Made by a program: the position numbers and the translations under genes. From Coriobacteriaceae bacterium (GTDB lineage: Bacteria > Actinomycetota > Coriobacteriia > Coriobacteriales > Atopobiaceae): 64,000 nt of DNA. Where the stretch lies: contig SFGZ01000008.1 in the NCBI GenBank assembly GCA_004557505.1, positions 186,001-250,000 of the forward strand. The letters run 5' to 3'. Under the pieces are notes generated by a model, which searched no databases, was not told where the DNA came from, and worked only from the letters and a program-made list of their open reading frames with translations. This document shows positions 51,687 to 60,783 of the stretch, in pieces (the first letter of the stretch is position 1; every line of letters starts with the position of its first letter).

Positions 51687-51970
51687 TCTCTCAATCCCCT
51701 CATAAAACGAATAAACAATGTGCTATATGCAGAATTACCTTTGTTTATTGGGTGCAGGATAGCACAGGCGCGCAGAGCGGCGCCGCCGGTGGCAATCTGT
51801 TCTTCTCCCTGACACAATCAGGGTCGGCCTTGGGCCCCCGGCGTCGAACCGCGCGGCCGGCCTCCTGGCGTCGGGCTCCGCACGGGCAACCCCCGGCCGG
51901 CCCCTGGCAACGTCCCTCCGCGCGGGCAACCCCCGGCCGGCCCGCGCGGGGCCTCACTTGGGCAGAGTCC
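51687..51970. other. Gap between argC and the glycosyltransferase gene
   Basis: 284 bp. Right of the operator lies a CCCTGA/TCAGGG hairpin (51807-51823) in the presumed far-upstream argC region, then two copies of a 40-bp direct repeat (starting CTCCGC at 51876 and 51916, with GGGCAACCCCCGGCCGGCCC) and a decayed third copy at about 51855. No T-rich terminator for the glycosyltransferase gene is seen. Confidence 0.55.
51710..51749. promoter_or_regulatory. Candidate arginine operator upstream of argC
   Basis: AT-rich island in GC-rich DNA. AATAAACAA (51710-51718) and TTGTTTATT (51741-51749) form a perfect 9-bp dyad with a 22-bp spacer, itself containing GCATATAGC-like half sites. ArgR/AhrC boxes are AT-rich and come in pairs, so this fits in style, though the match to any consensus is loose. 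Confidence 0.4.
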
Positions 51971-54900
51971 TCACGTGCGCCCGCGCAGGGCGCGCCCTAT
52001 CGACTTCAGCACCTCGCGGCGAGCGCTGCCGATGGGCGCAAGGGGATCCACCACCTGGCGAAGCGGGCTCCTCTCGCCCACCGCCCGCTCGTGGCCCGTG
52101 ATGTCGCCAAGGCTGCGACCGCCGCCCCTGTGCGCCACGACTGCGCCGAACGCGGCCGCCTCGGCCTCATGCCTGCTCAGCCCGGCGATGATTGCCTCGT
52201 AGAAGGGCGTCTTGCGCGCATAGCCCCAGAAGTGGTCGGAGAGGTCGATCCACCCGTGCGTCCATGGCTTTGCCGCGCCGGCGAAGTGTACGATCCTGGG
52301 GTTGCGACGCGATGCCAGGTAGGCGTCGTAGACGGCGGCCGGCGCATGGGGGTAGAGCCTGGTCGCCCTCTGGAAGATGTCGTTCGTGACGTTCCACGAG
52401 GCGTCGAGGTAGGTGACCCTCCCCTCGCACTCAGAGTTCAGGATGTCCTGGTCGTTGTAGATGAAGTCGGGGCGCTGGGACACCTCGAGCCATTCCGGCA
52501 CCGTGTGCAGCTCGCGCATCGCCCGCGTGTTGAGAACCAGCACGCCGGCCTGGAAGTAGTCGTAGGGGTTCCTCATCTTGAGGACGTCTTGCGTATAGCG
52601 CATGCGCTCGCCGTCCGGCAGGTTGAGGTTGGCGAGGTAGTCGACGTCGCGCGTCGCCGCCACCAGGCTGTCCCCAAGGTCGGTGTCGAAGAGCTGCGCC
52701 ACGTCGCCCTCGACCACGAGGTCCGAGTCAAGGTAGAGCACCTTGTCGTAGGCAGAGAGGACCTCCTGCACGAGGAAGCGGTAGTAGGTCTCCACCGAGA
52801 TGTGCTCGTTGTTGGTATCGAGGTCATACCCCTTGACCAGGTGCCACACGTCGAAGAAGGTGATGCGGGCATTGGTGTGGCGTCCCAGGTACGCACGTAT
52901 GGCCGACTGGTGGTCGCCCGAGATGTCGTGCGTGAGCACCACGACGTCGTAGAAGCGCCCTGGGTTGGCGTTCTCGAGCATCGACTCGATGGCGACGGTG
53001 AGGATGGGCGCGTAGGCATCGTCGGCGGCGAAGACCACGGGGATGACGTTGGGCGCGTCCGCGGATTCGCGCTCGATGAAGAGCGGGGTGAAGGCGGGCT
53101 CGGGCTCGGGGTGCTCGAAATGGACGCACTGGAGCTGCTTGGTCTTCCACGCGGCCCCAGCCCCCGTGCGCATCGCGTGCAGGTACCACACGTTGAAGAG
53201 CCGCTCCGCCAGGTGTCCCGGGGTGCGCATGGCCTCGCGGCTGTAGGTGGACATGTCCGTCTCGCGGACGAACTCCTCCAGCACGGGGAAGAGGAAGTCG
53301 CAGTAGGACGAGAAGATCTCGCGGCGCATGATGTACATGTTGCAGAAGCAGGAGCGCGCGCCGGCGAGGAACGCATCGAAATCCTGCGCGTAATCCGGGA
53401 AGAGGCGGCCGACGATGTCCACGCAGCGGGCAAGGTCCTGGATGTGCAGCGCCGGCGCGGCGGCGTAGTGCTCACGCGGGGTCGTGAAGTCGCCCGGGAA
53501 GTCCGCAAGCCGCTTGAAGCCCGTGGTTATCACGTCGTAGCCCTCGACGCACGAGCGGATGCTGGCGTCATCCAGGCCATAGCGCAGGATCGCGTCGTCA
53601 TCGATGAGGTCGTCCATGACCTCGCCGTAGGGGTTCTCCTCGTAGACGTCGGGAGAGAAGTTGAAGTAGCGGCGGTAGTGGCAGAAGCCGATGTAGGGGG
53701 ACGTGGTGTTCTTCCACGCCCAGTACTGCGTGGTGAGCTCGCAGTACATGGGGTTCTTATCCGAGATGTTCTCGCCCTCGTCATCGTGAAGCGCCCAGCC
53801 GAAGCGGCACGACCTGTTGCCGGGGCCAACCTGGATGGGCTGGAGGATGTCGCCTGTGGGCACCACGACGTCCTTGTGCGTCGTCACGAGGATGCGGATG
53901 TCCTGGGAGGCAAAGCCGGCCACGTGCTTTCTTTGGGCAAGCTGCGTGAGGTGCGCGGCCGCCCTCGCGCGCATGCGGCGAGCGCGGGAGAGGTCTGCGG
54001 GGTCGGCGGCAGCGGGATCGATGGCGGCATCCGTGCGCTCGGCGACGGACACGAGCCTGTGGAGGCGGTCGTCTGTCGGCGGGAGCTCGCCAGCGCTCGC
54101 AAAGCGGTAGGCGCGGTCGCGCACGAAGCGCCAGAGCTCGCGCGCGGCGGCGGCGGGACCAAAGGCGTCCGCAAGATGGGCCGACCCCTGGTCCCACTCG
54201 GACGCGGGCACGCGGTCGAGCAGGTCGTTGGCGAGGAGCTCGAGCATCTTGCGGCGCATGCCGGAGAGGGAGGACGCGAGCTCGGGGCGCCCCCCGCGCG
54301 CGGCATAGGCCGCCGTCGCATCGATGCAGGCGCCGAACTGCTGGCAGAACTCGCCAAAGCGCGAGGCCGTGATGCCGCTCACGCCCGTGACGCCCACGCC
54401 GTAGTGGTAGATGTAGCCCCTGCACGTCTCGAGCCCCACGGAGCGCCGCGCCATGTCGGAGACCACGAAGACCTCGTAGCCATCCTCGGCGCGCTCGAGG
54501 CGCTCGTCGGTCATGGCGGCAAACGCGCGCTTGAGGAGGTCCGTCCTGTAGAGGCGCTGCGTGGCGCGCCAGTCGACGAGCTGGCCGCGCGACTCGTCAA
54601 AGATGTCGAGCAGGACGTCCGCGCCCTCTGCCACGCCGCTGGGACGGTTGACGAAGTCGGCAAACGAGCGGGCCGCATCGTCCGTGACGCCGTTCTCGCC
54701 CACCACGGTGATGCCGACGTGGAAGACGTCGGCATCATTGTCCCTTGTGGCCTGGTCGAGCTCCGAGAGGAACCCGGGCGCCAGCTCGTCGTCGCCGTCG
54801 AGGAGAAGCGACCACTCCCCCGCCGCCGTCTCGACGCCCGACTTGCGCGCCAGGTGGAGGCCGCGGTTCTCGCCGTGATGAATCACGCGGATACGCGGGT

Positions 54901-55066
54901 CTTCCTGCGCGTAGGAGTCCGCAATGGCTCCGGACCTGTCTGTTGAGCAGTCGTCGACGACGATGGCCTCCCAGTCCCCGAGCTGCTGGGCCTTGAGGCT
55001 GTCAAGGCATCGCCCGAGGTAGGCGGCCACGTTGTAGGCCGGGACGATCACGGAGATTCTGGGCAT
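51971..55066 (-). CDS. Three-domain glycosyltransferase (GT2 + DUF4422 + GT8)
   Basis: 1031 residues from ATG 55066, with GGAGGG upstream. Residues 1-220: GT2 (SVIVPAYNVAAYLGRCLDSL, DDCSTDRSG, LLDGDDEL). Residues 220-400: helical linker. Residues 410-660: DUF4422 (RILVTTHKDVVVPTG, TTQYWAWKNTTSPYIGFCHYRRYF). Residues 690-960: GT8 (IPVVFAADDAYAPILTVAIESML, YLDSDLVVEGDVAQLF with the DxD motif, FAGAAKPW). Each domain is found alone elsewhere in capsule or wall glycan clusters. One protein with three transferase domains could build a whole repeat unit. No signal peptide or membrane anchor. No other glycan gene adjoins. Confidence 0.88.
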   Translation of the reverse strand: MPRISVIVPAYNVAAYLGRCLDSLKAQQLGDWEAIVVDDCSTDRSGAIADSYAQEDPRIRVIHHGENRGLHLARKSGVETAAGEWSLLLDGDDELAPGFLSELDQATRDNDADVFHVGITVVGENGVTDDAARSFADFVNRPSGVAEGADVLLDIFDESRGQLVDWRATQRLYRTDLLKRAFAAMTDERLERAEDGYEVFVVSDMARRSVGLETCRGYIYHYGVGVTGVSGITASRFGEFCQQFGACIDATAAYAARGGRPELASSLSGMRRKMLELLANDLLDRVPASEWDQGSAHLADAFGPAAAARELWRFVRDRAYRFASAGELPPTDDRLHRLVSVAERTDAAIDPAAADPADLSRARRMRARAAAHLTQLAQRKHVAGFASQDIRILVTTHKDVVVPTGDILQPIQVGPGNRSCRFGWALHDDEGENISDKNPMYCELTTQYWAWKNTTSPYIGFCHYRRYFNFSPDVYEENPYGEVMDDLIDDDAILRYGLDDASIRSCVEGYDVITTGFKRLADFPGDFTTPREHYAAAPALHIQDLARCVDIVGRLFPDYAQDFDAFLAGARSCFCNMYIMRREIFSSYCDFLFPVLEEFVRETDMSTYSREAMRTPGHLAERLFNVWYLHAMRTGAGAAWKTKQLQCVHFEHPEPEPAFTPLFIERESADAPNVIPVVFAADDAYAPILTVAIESMLENANPGRFYDVVVLTHDISGDHQSAIRAYLGRHTNARITFFDVWHLVKGYDLDTNNEHISVETYYRFLVQEVLSAYDKVLYLDSDLVVEGDVAQLFDTDLGDSLVAATRDVDYLANLNLPDGERMRYTQDVLKMRNPYDYFQAGVLVLNTRAMRELHTVPEWLEVSQRPDFIYNDQDILNSECEGRVTYLDASWNVTNDIFQRATRLYPHAPAAVYDAYLASRRNPRIVHFAGAAKPWTHGWIDLSDHFWGYARKTPFYEAIIAGLSRHEAEAAAFGAVVAHRGGGRSLGDITGHERAVGERSPLRQVVDPLAPIGSARREVLKSIGRALRGRT

Positions 55067-55123
55067 TGTCCCTCCAAAGGACTGCGTGCGAGCAGGTGTC
55101 TTTCGCGGCAATGATACCATTGC

Positions 55124-58100
55124 CTAGTCGATGCTCTTCAGGCTCTCCACCATGTCCACGGCGTCCAGGTGGCGGCGCATCACGAGCATCACGAGCAGCG
55201 TGAACCCCATCGTGAGCGCAAAGGCAAAGCCGTAGCTCGTCGCGTGGATGGTGCGCCCAAACATCACGTAGTCCACCTCGGCGGTGGTGACCACGAAGTT
55301 CTCGAGCCACGTTCCCAGAAGCAGCCCCACCGCGTCGCCGATGGCCGCCGTGATGCCAATCTCGCGGAAGATGTAGGCGTGTACCTCTCGGTGCGTGAAG
55401 CCAAGCACGCGCAGGCTCGCTATCTCGCGCACGCGCTCGGCCACGTTGATGTTCGTGAGGTTATAGAGCACGATGAAGGCGAGCGCCGCCGCAGAGACCA
55501 CCAGCACGACGACGACCGCATCCACCACCGCGAGCATGGACCGGTAGAGCTCGATGGTCTCGGACGAGGAGGCCACGGTGGAGACGGCGCCCTCCTCGTG
55601 GAGGGCCTCGGAGAGTGCGGTGCGGCCGTCCGCGTCAAGCGTGGTCGCAACCAGGATCGTCGAGAAGGGCGGCTCGTCCGCGTCCACCTTGCCCCAGGCC
55701 TCGCGCCCCACGTAGACGCTGTTCCCAACGTAGTTCTCGCAGATGCCGCTCACCGTAAGCGCATGCCCGTCGCCCGTGGCGTTGCCGGCCTCGTCCACCT
55801 CGCGGAGCACCACGGTGTCCCCCACGGCGATTCCCAGGCGGGTCGCGAGCTTCTCGGTGATGACAACGGAGCCGTCGTCGAAGGGGATCTCCTCCCGCGT
55901 GACGCGGTTGCGCAGCGCCACCGCGCCGGCAAAGGTCGACGCATCCTGAGGCACGACGGCGTTCGCGTGCAGCGTGTCCGAGGCGCCGTCGCTGGCGCCG
56001 GCGCGCATGGTGACCTCCTGGACGCGATCCTCGCGCGTCACCTGGCCGGTCGCGGCGAGGATGCCCTCCACGGCCTTCATGTCCTCATCGGTCGCGTCGT
56101 CCTTGAGCCCCACGGTGGTGTCGTAGTGGACGATGGGCCCGTACTGGCAGTCGATGATGTCCCAGATGGCATCGTGGAGGCCAAACCCCACCAGGAGCAG
56201 CGCCGTGCAGCCCGCCACGCCCGCCACCGTCATGGCAAGGCGGCGCTTGTAGCGGAACATGTTGCGGCAGGTGACCTTCCACGAGAACGAGAGCCTGTTC
56301 CAGAGGGGGCGGATGCGCTCCAGGAGGATGCGCTTCCCCGGCTTGGGGGCGAGCGGCAGCATGAGCCGGGCGGGCGTCTCGCGCAGGCTCGAGACGACGG
56401 CCCCCCAGGTGGCAACGAGCGTCACACCTACCCCCACCCCGCCCGCCACGAGCGCCACCGCAGGGTCCACGGGCAGCGGCCACGCCATCGCGGGCACGGC
56501 ATAGATCACGCCGTAGGAGGCCATGACGATTGCCGGAAGCGCCTGCGAGAGCACGGCGATTCCCACGATCGCGCCGCCGAGGCTGGCGATGACGGCATAG
56601 GCGAGGTAGCGCAAGGCGATGCGGCCCTTGGAGTAGCCCAGGGCCTTGAGCGTGCCGATGAGGACGCGGTCGTCCTCGACCATGCGGGTCATGGTGGTGA
56701 GCGCCACGAGCGCGGCGACGAGGAAGAAGAAGACCGGGAAGACGTCTGCGATCCCGTCCATGCGGCGCGTGTCCTGCATGTAGGTCTCGACGCCCTCGTC
56801 CTGGGTGCGGTCGAGCAGGTAGACGTCGGGCACCTCGAGGGCGTCCACCTTGGCCTGGGCGTCATCGATCTTTGCCTGCGCGTCGTCGAGCCGGGACTGG
56901 GCGTCTGCCTCCTGCTCCTGGTAGCTGGTAAGGCCCTCCTCGTAGCTCTCCTTGGAGCTTGCCAGCTGGTCCTCGGCGTCCGTGAGCTCGGACGCGTTCT
57001 GGTCAAGCGTGGCCTGCGCGTCCGCGAGCTGCGCCTGAGCGCTCGCTCGCTCCTGGTCGAGCTGGGCCTGGGCGGCGTCCAGCTGCGCCTGCCCGTCGGC
57101 AAGCTGCGCCTGAGCGCCCGAGAGCTGGTCCGCACCCGCAAGCGCCTGGCTCACCTGCTCGAGGGAGGCCTGCGTCGAGGCAAGCTGCCCGCGCAGCGCC
57201 TCGAGCGTCGCCGGGTCGGCTGCGTCACCAAGCGCCTCGAGGGCGGCGATCTGCTGCTCAATGGCGTCGATGGCGGCGCTCGCCTGCTCCTTCTGGGCGG
57301 CAAGGGCGGCGGACGCCCCGTCGAGCGAGGAGGAGCCGGTCTGGGCGAGCAGCGCGGCCGTGCTCGCCTCGAGCTCCTGGCGCTTTTGGTCGAGCGTGGC
57401 CCGGTTGGCATCTATCTGTCCCTGGGCGTCCCCGAGGCGCGCGCGTGCCGAGGCGCGCTTCTGCGCGAGCTGGGCCTTGCCATCCTCGAGCTGGGACTTG
57501 CCGGACGAGATCCGCTCCTCGCCTGCGGCTATCTGCTGCGCCGCCTCATCAAGCTGCGACTTGGCGTCGGCGAGCTGCGACGTGGCGTCCTCGCGCTCCT
57601 GGTCGAGCTTCTGCTGCGCGTCGTCCACCTTGGACTGCGCCTCTTGGCGCAGGTCGCCGAGGCGGGCCTGCGCCAGCTCGCCGAGCCGCGCGGAGAGCGC
57701 CTCTCTCGTAGGCGAGATCGCCTCGTCGTAGGACGCCTCCCCGCTCACGGCCGCGGCCGCCCCGTCGACGCCGAGGTAGAGCGTGGTCCAGGGATAGTCG
57801 TCCGAGAAGGCCGAGGGAGGCACGTAGGCCACCTGCTTCACGGAGCCGTCGCCCAGGGTCGTCGTGCCGAAGTTGCCCGTATATGGGTAGCTGGGCGAGC
57901 TCATGAGGCCGACCACGGTGAAGGTGCGCGACGAGAGCGTGCCGTCCAAGTCGTCCATGCCGTAGAGGACCTCCACCGTATCGCCGACCTCAAGGCCCGG
58001 CATGGCCGCGTCACCGTCGAGCAGGCACTCGTCAGGGGACTGCGGCCAGCGTCCCGCCGTCAGGCGCACGCGGTTCAGGTAGGACGCGGCGGGGGAATCG

Positions 58101-58486
58101 ACCCTCTCGGCGGACGCCACGGTCGCGGCCTGCGCCGCGTCCATGTCGAGCGAGGCCACGCGCACGGCCATCTGCTCGTTGCCGATGCGCGCCATCACGT
58201 CGACGGAGCTTGACGGCATGACCGCCGTGACGCCCTCGACTGCCGAGACGCGCGCGGCGTCATCGTCCGAGAAGCCCTTCGTCGAGACGATCCTCAGGTC
58301 ATAGAGGCCACAGCCGTCAAACCAGCGGTCCGCGGCAAGGCGCATGTCCCGACCGGCCATCTGCAGGCCGGCCAGGAAGCCGCAGCCCAGGGCCACGATG
58401 CCCGTGATGGCGAGGAAGCGCCCCATCGAGCTGCGGATGCTCCTCCACACGCTGGCTGTGAACGGCGAGGCGGCCACCCCTACCAC
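55124..58486 (-). CDS. FtsX-type ABC transporter permease with large coiled-coil domain
   Basis: 1120 residues from GTG 58486, overlapping the ATPase stop by 7 nt. One N-terminal helix (FLAITGIVALGCGFLAGLQ), a MacB-like extracellular domain (50-260), about 300 residues of Gln/Ala/Leu/Asp coiled coil (270-580, AQLDAAQAQLDQERASAQAQ-like repeats), an FtsX block of three helices (600-760), a second extracellular domain, and a final three-helix FtsX block (970-1110). This architecture is common in Gram-positive peptide/lipid exporters. Works with the ATPase encoded just upstream. Substrate unknown. Confidence 0.88.
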   Translation of the reverse strand: MVGVAASPFTASVWRSIRSSMGRFLAITGIVALGCGFLAGLQMAGRDMRLAADRWFDGCGLYDLRIVSTKGFSDDDAARVSAVEGVTAVMPSSSVDVMARIGNEQMAVRVASLDMDAAQAATVASAERVDSPAASYLNRVRLTAGRWPQSPDECLLDGDAAMPGLEVGDTVEVLYGMDDLDGTLSSRTFTVVGLMSSPSYPYTGNFGTTTLGDGSVKQVAYVPPSAFSDDYPWTTLYLGVDGAAAAVSGEASYDEAISPTREALSARLGELAQARLGDLRQEAQSKVDDAQQKLDQEREDATSQLADAKSQLDEAAQQIAAGEERISSGKSQLEDGKAQLAQKRASARARLGDAQGQIDANRATLDQKRQELEASTAALLAQTGSSSLDGASAALAAQKEQASAAIDAIEQQIAALEALGDAADPATLEALRGQLASTQASLEQVSQALAGADQLSGAQAQLADGQAQLDAAQAQLDQERASAQAQLADAQATLDQNASELTDAEDQLASSKESYEEGLTSYQEQEADAQSRLDDAQAKIDDAQAKVDALEVPDVYLLDRTQDEGVETYMQDTRRMDGIADVFPVFFFLVAALVALTTMTRMVEDDRVLIGTLKALGYSKGRIALRYLAYAVIASLGGAIVGIAVLSQALPAIVMASYGVIYAVPAMAWPLPVDPAVALVAGGVGVGVTLVATWGAVVSSLRETPARLMLPLAPKPGKRILLERIRPLWNRLSFSWKVTCRNMFRYKRRLAMTVAGVAGCTALLLVGFGLHDAIWDIIDCQYGPIVHYDTTVGLKDDATDEDMKAVEGILAATGQVTREDRVQEVTMRAGASDGASDTLHANAVVPQDASTFAGAVALRNRVTREEIPFDDGSVVITEKLATRLGIAVGDTVVLREVDEAGNATGDGHALTVSGICENYVGNSVYVGREAWGKVDADEPPFSTILVATTLDADGRTALSEALHEEGAVSTVASSSETIELYRSMLAVVDAVVVVLVVSAAALAFIVLYNLTNINVAERVREIASLRVLGFTHREVHAYIFREIGITAAIGDAVGLLLGTWLENFVVTTAEVDYVMFGRTIHATSYGFAFALTMGFTLLVMLVMRRHLDAVDMVESLKSID

Positions 58487-59181
58487 TCGACCTCTGCCGC
58501 GTCGAGCGGACGCGCGTTCGTCTCGACGCTTTCGGCTCGGCCCTCGCGCACGCGGATCACGCGGTCTGCGATCTGGGTGAACGCCGAGTTGTGGGTCACG
58601 ATGGCCACGGTGCGGCCCCGCTCGCGGCAGGTGCGCTGGAGAAGGCCCAGGATCTGCTTTCCCGTCACGTAGTCGAGGGCGCCCGTGGGCTCGTCGCAGA
58701 GCAGGAGCTTGGGATTCTTGGCAAGCGCGCGGGCGATGGCAACGCGCTGCTGCTCGCCACCGGAAAGCTGCGCCGGGAACATGTCCTTGCGCGAGGCGAG
58801 GCCGACCTCGTCCAGCATCTCGGCGGCCGGCAGCGGGTCCGTGCAGATCTGGCTCGCAAGCTCGACGTTCTCGAGGGCCGTGAGGTTCTGGACCAGGTTG
58901 TAGAACTGGAAGACGAAGCCTATGTCATGGCGCCGGTAGAGCGTGAGGTCGCGCTCGGAGAGCCCCGAGACCTCGCGGCCCGCAAGCAGGATGGTGCCCG
59001 AGGTGCAGGCGTCCATGCCGCCAAGCATGTTGAGCACCGTGGTCTTGCCGGCGCCGGACGGCCCTACGATAACGCAGAGCTCGCCCTCCTCGATGTCAAA
59101 GGACATGCCGGCCACGGCATGCACCTCGATGCTACCCATGCGGTAGGTCTTGCAGACGTCCTTGAACTCAACAAATGCCAT
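58480..59181 (-). CDS. ABC transporter ATP-binding protein (LolD/MacB type)
   Basis: 233 residues. Walker A VGPSGAGKTT, Q-loop FVFQFYNL, signature LSGGEQQR, Walker B LLLCDEPTGALD, switch His VTHN. The VCKTYRMGSIEVHAVAGMSF start is typical of the MacB/YknY group that pairs with FtsX-type permeases. ATG 59181; coupled to the 1120-residue permease by a 7-nt overlap, so the two form one exporter. Confidence 0.93.
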   Translation of the reverse strand: MAFVEFKDVCKTYRMGSIEVHAVAGMSFDIEEGELCVIVGPSGAGKTTVLNMLGGMDACTSGTILLAGREVSGLSERDLTLYRRHDIGFVFQFYNLVQNLTALENVELASQICTDPLPAAEMLDEVGLASRKDMFPAQLSGGEQQRVAIARALAKNPKLLLCDEPTGALDYVTGKQILGLLQRTCRERGRTVAIVTHNSAFTQIADRVIRVREGRAESVETNARPLDAAEVEW

Positions 59182-59230
59182 GTCGCATACCCAATCCCGG
59201 CGGCCATCCAGCCATCAGTCGTTTGGTCCA

Positions 59231-59446
59231 TTATGCCCCGGGATTGTGATGTAGGGCAGGCGGCACTGGGTGAGGCCACGGTCTTGGCCCGTGGGCGGTC
59301 CCTTCCTCCTGCTGGCGCTCGCGCTCGGCGAGCATGGCACGGTATCCCCTGAGCGGATCGAACGGCGAGAAGATCTTCGCCCGCTCCGAGAGCGGCATGG
59401 GCCGGCGCGGCGGCGCGGCGTTGCCGGCGGCTGGGCTATTCCCCAC
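59231..59446 (-). CDS. YolD-like small protein downstream of Y-family polymerase
   Basis: 71 residues from GTG 59446, with GGGGG about 8 nt upstream inside the polymerase gene; the start overlaps the polymerase stop. An ATG at 59398 is an alternative. The core reads LSERAKIFSPFDPLRGYRAML, which matches the RAK-F-PF-LRGY pattern of YolD-like proteins that sit beside UvrX/PolV-type polymerases in Gram-positives. Presumed accessory or regulator of lesion bypass, as a UmuD-like partner; no activity proven. The tail is Pro/His rich. Confidence 0.65.
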   Translation of the reverse strand: MGNSPAAGNAAPPRRPMPLSERAKIFSPFDPLRGYRAMLAERERQQEEGTAHGPRPWPHPVPPALHHNPGA

Positions 59447-60782
59447 TTCGGTGGCCCCCAATCTGGAGGTTGCGCTCGCGTGCGGTTGCCTCCGGGAGAA
59501 GGTCGACGCCCTTGAGCAGAGAGTTCTTCCCGAACTTGTGCCTCACGGCGCTGACGGCCTCCTGCCTGCGGCGCTCGCGGGCGTCCGCCTCGGGCGTGGC
59601 GAAGAGGCTGCCCTGGACGCCGGGCGCGCCCTCGGGGAGCACGCCCGTGGCTGTGAGCCCCAGACGGTGTACCGGGCGCGAACGGTCGACGGAGGCGTCG
59701 AAGACGCGCGTCGCCGCCGCGAGGATCTGCTCGCGCGAGCTGGTGGGGACGAGGAGGCGCTCGCCTCCGCCGGCGGAGGCGACGGCGCGGTACCACGCAC
59801 GCGGGTCCGAGCGGTCACGGATGCCCGCGCGTTCCTCGGACGAGAGGTCGTAGCCCACGTACAGGCTCACGCCGCTGGCAACGAGCCGCTGCTCGACGAG
59901 GTCGAGCGCGAGGGCGTCCGCCATCTCGCGCGCGATGATGCGCGCGCCCGCAAAGTCGCGGTTGCGGCCGAGGACCTGCGCCGTCGAGACGGAATGAGAG
60001 CCGGGGCGATAGGCCTTGATGTCCGCCATGGCCACGGGCTCCACGCCCCAGGCGTGGTCGATGAGGATCTCCGCGTCGACGCCAAACTCGCGGTAGAGGG
60101 GCTCGGCGGGATAGGTGGCAACCTGCCCCATGGTGTGGACGCCCATGGCGGCCAACCGCTCGGAGATGCCAGGCCCCACGCGCCAGAAGTCCGTGATGGG
60201 GCGGTGATTCCAGAGCGTGGCGCGGTAGGTCTGCTCGTCAAGCTCGCCAAAGAAGTCCCCGCTGTGCTTGGCCGTGATGTCGAGCGCGACCTTGGCCAGG
60301 TAGAGGTTGGTGCCCAGCCCGCAGGTGGCGGGAATGCCCGTGGTCCTCGCCACGTCCTCGCGAATGCGCTCGCCCAGCTCCCGGGCCGTGCAGCCATAGA
60401 GGCCGAGGTAGCCCGTGATGTCCATGAAGGCCTCGTCTATCGAGTAGACGTGGATGTCCTCCGGGGCAATCCAGCGCAGGTAGACAGCATAGACGTCACA
60501 CGAGCGCTCCATGTAGAGCGCCATTCTCGGCGGCACCATCACATAGTCGATGGCCTGGGGAATCTCGAAGACGCGGCAGCGGTTGCGCACCCCGAGCGCC
60601 TTCATGGCGGGCGACACCGCAAGGCAGATGGTCTTCTCCGTGCGCGAGGGGTCGGCCACCACGAGGCGGGCCGCGAGCGGGTCGAGCCCGCGCTCCACAC
60701 ACTCGACGCTGGCGTAAAAGCTCTTGAGGTCCACGCAGAGGTACTGGCGCTTTGGCGCGCACGCCGCAGGGGCGTCTGCCAC
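59436..60782 (-). CDS. Y-family DNA polymerase (DinB/UmuC type)
   Basis: 448 residues from GTG 60782, with GAGG upstream, 1 nt after the DJ-1 stop. Translesion polymerase. Catalytic carboxylates in CVDLKSFYASVE and YSIDEAFMDIT; helix-hairpin-helix region FWRVGPGISERLAAMGVHTMGQVA; little-finger domain from residue 250. The UmuC-like LWNHRPITDFW stretch and YolD-like partner suggest the UvrX/ImpB group. No obvious beta-clamp peptide beyond GVQGSLF near residue 400, which fits a QxxLF clamp motif. Confidence 0.92.
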   Translation of the reverse strand: MADAPAACAPKRQYLCVDLKSFYASVECVERGLDPLAARLVVADPSRTEKTICLAVSPAMKALGVRNRCRVFEIPQAIDYVMVPPRMALYMERSCDVYAVYLRWIAPEDIHVYSIDEAFMDITGYLGLYGCTARELGERIREDVARTTGIPATCGLGTNLYLAKVALDITAKHSGDFFGELDEQTYRATLWNHRPITDFWRVGPGISERLAAMGVHTMGQVATYPAEPLYREFGVDAEILIDHAWGVEPVAMADIKAYRPGSHSVSTAQVLGRNRDFAGARIIAREMADALALDLVEQRLVASGVSLYVGYDLSSEERAGIRDRSDPRAWYRAVASAGGGERLLVPTSSREQILAAATRVFDASVDRSRPVHRLGLTATGVLPEGAPGVQGSLFATPEADARERRRQEAVSAVRHKFGKNSLLKGVDLLPEATARERNLQIGGHRSGE

Positions 60783-60783
60783 G

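Noticed and set aside
51653..54946. Very long plus-strand open frame (1097 codons) opposite the glycosyltransferase
   Set aside because: It is antisense to a gene with three clear domains; its translation is Val/Arg/His-rich with no known motif. Long antisense frames are expected in high-GC DNA.
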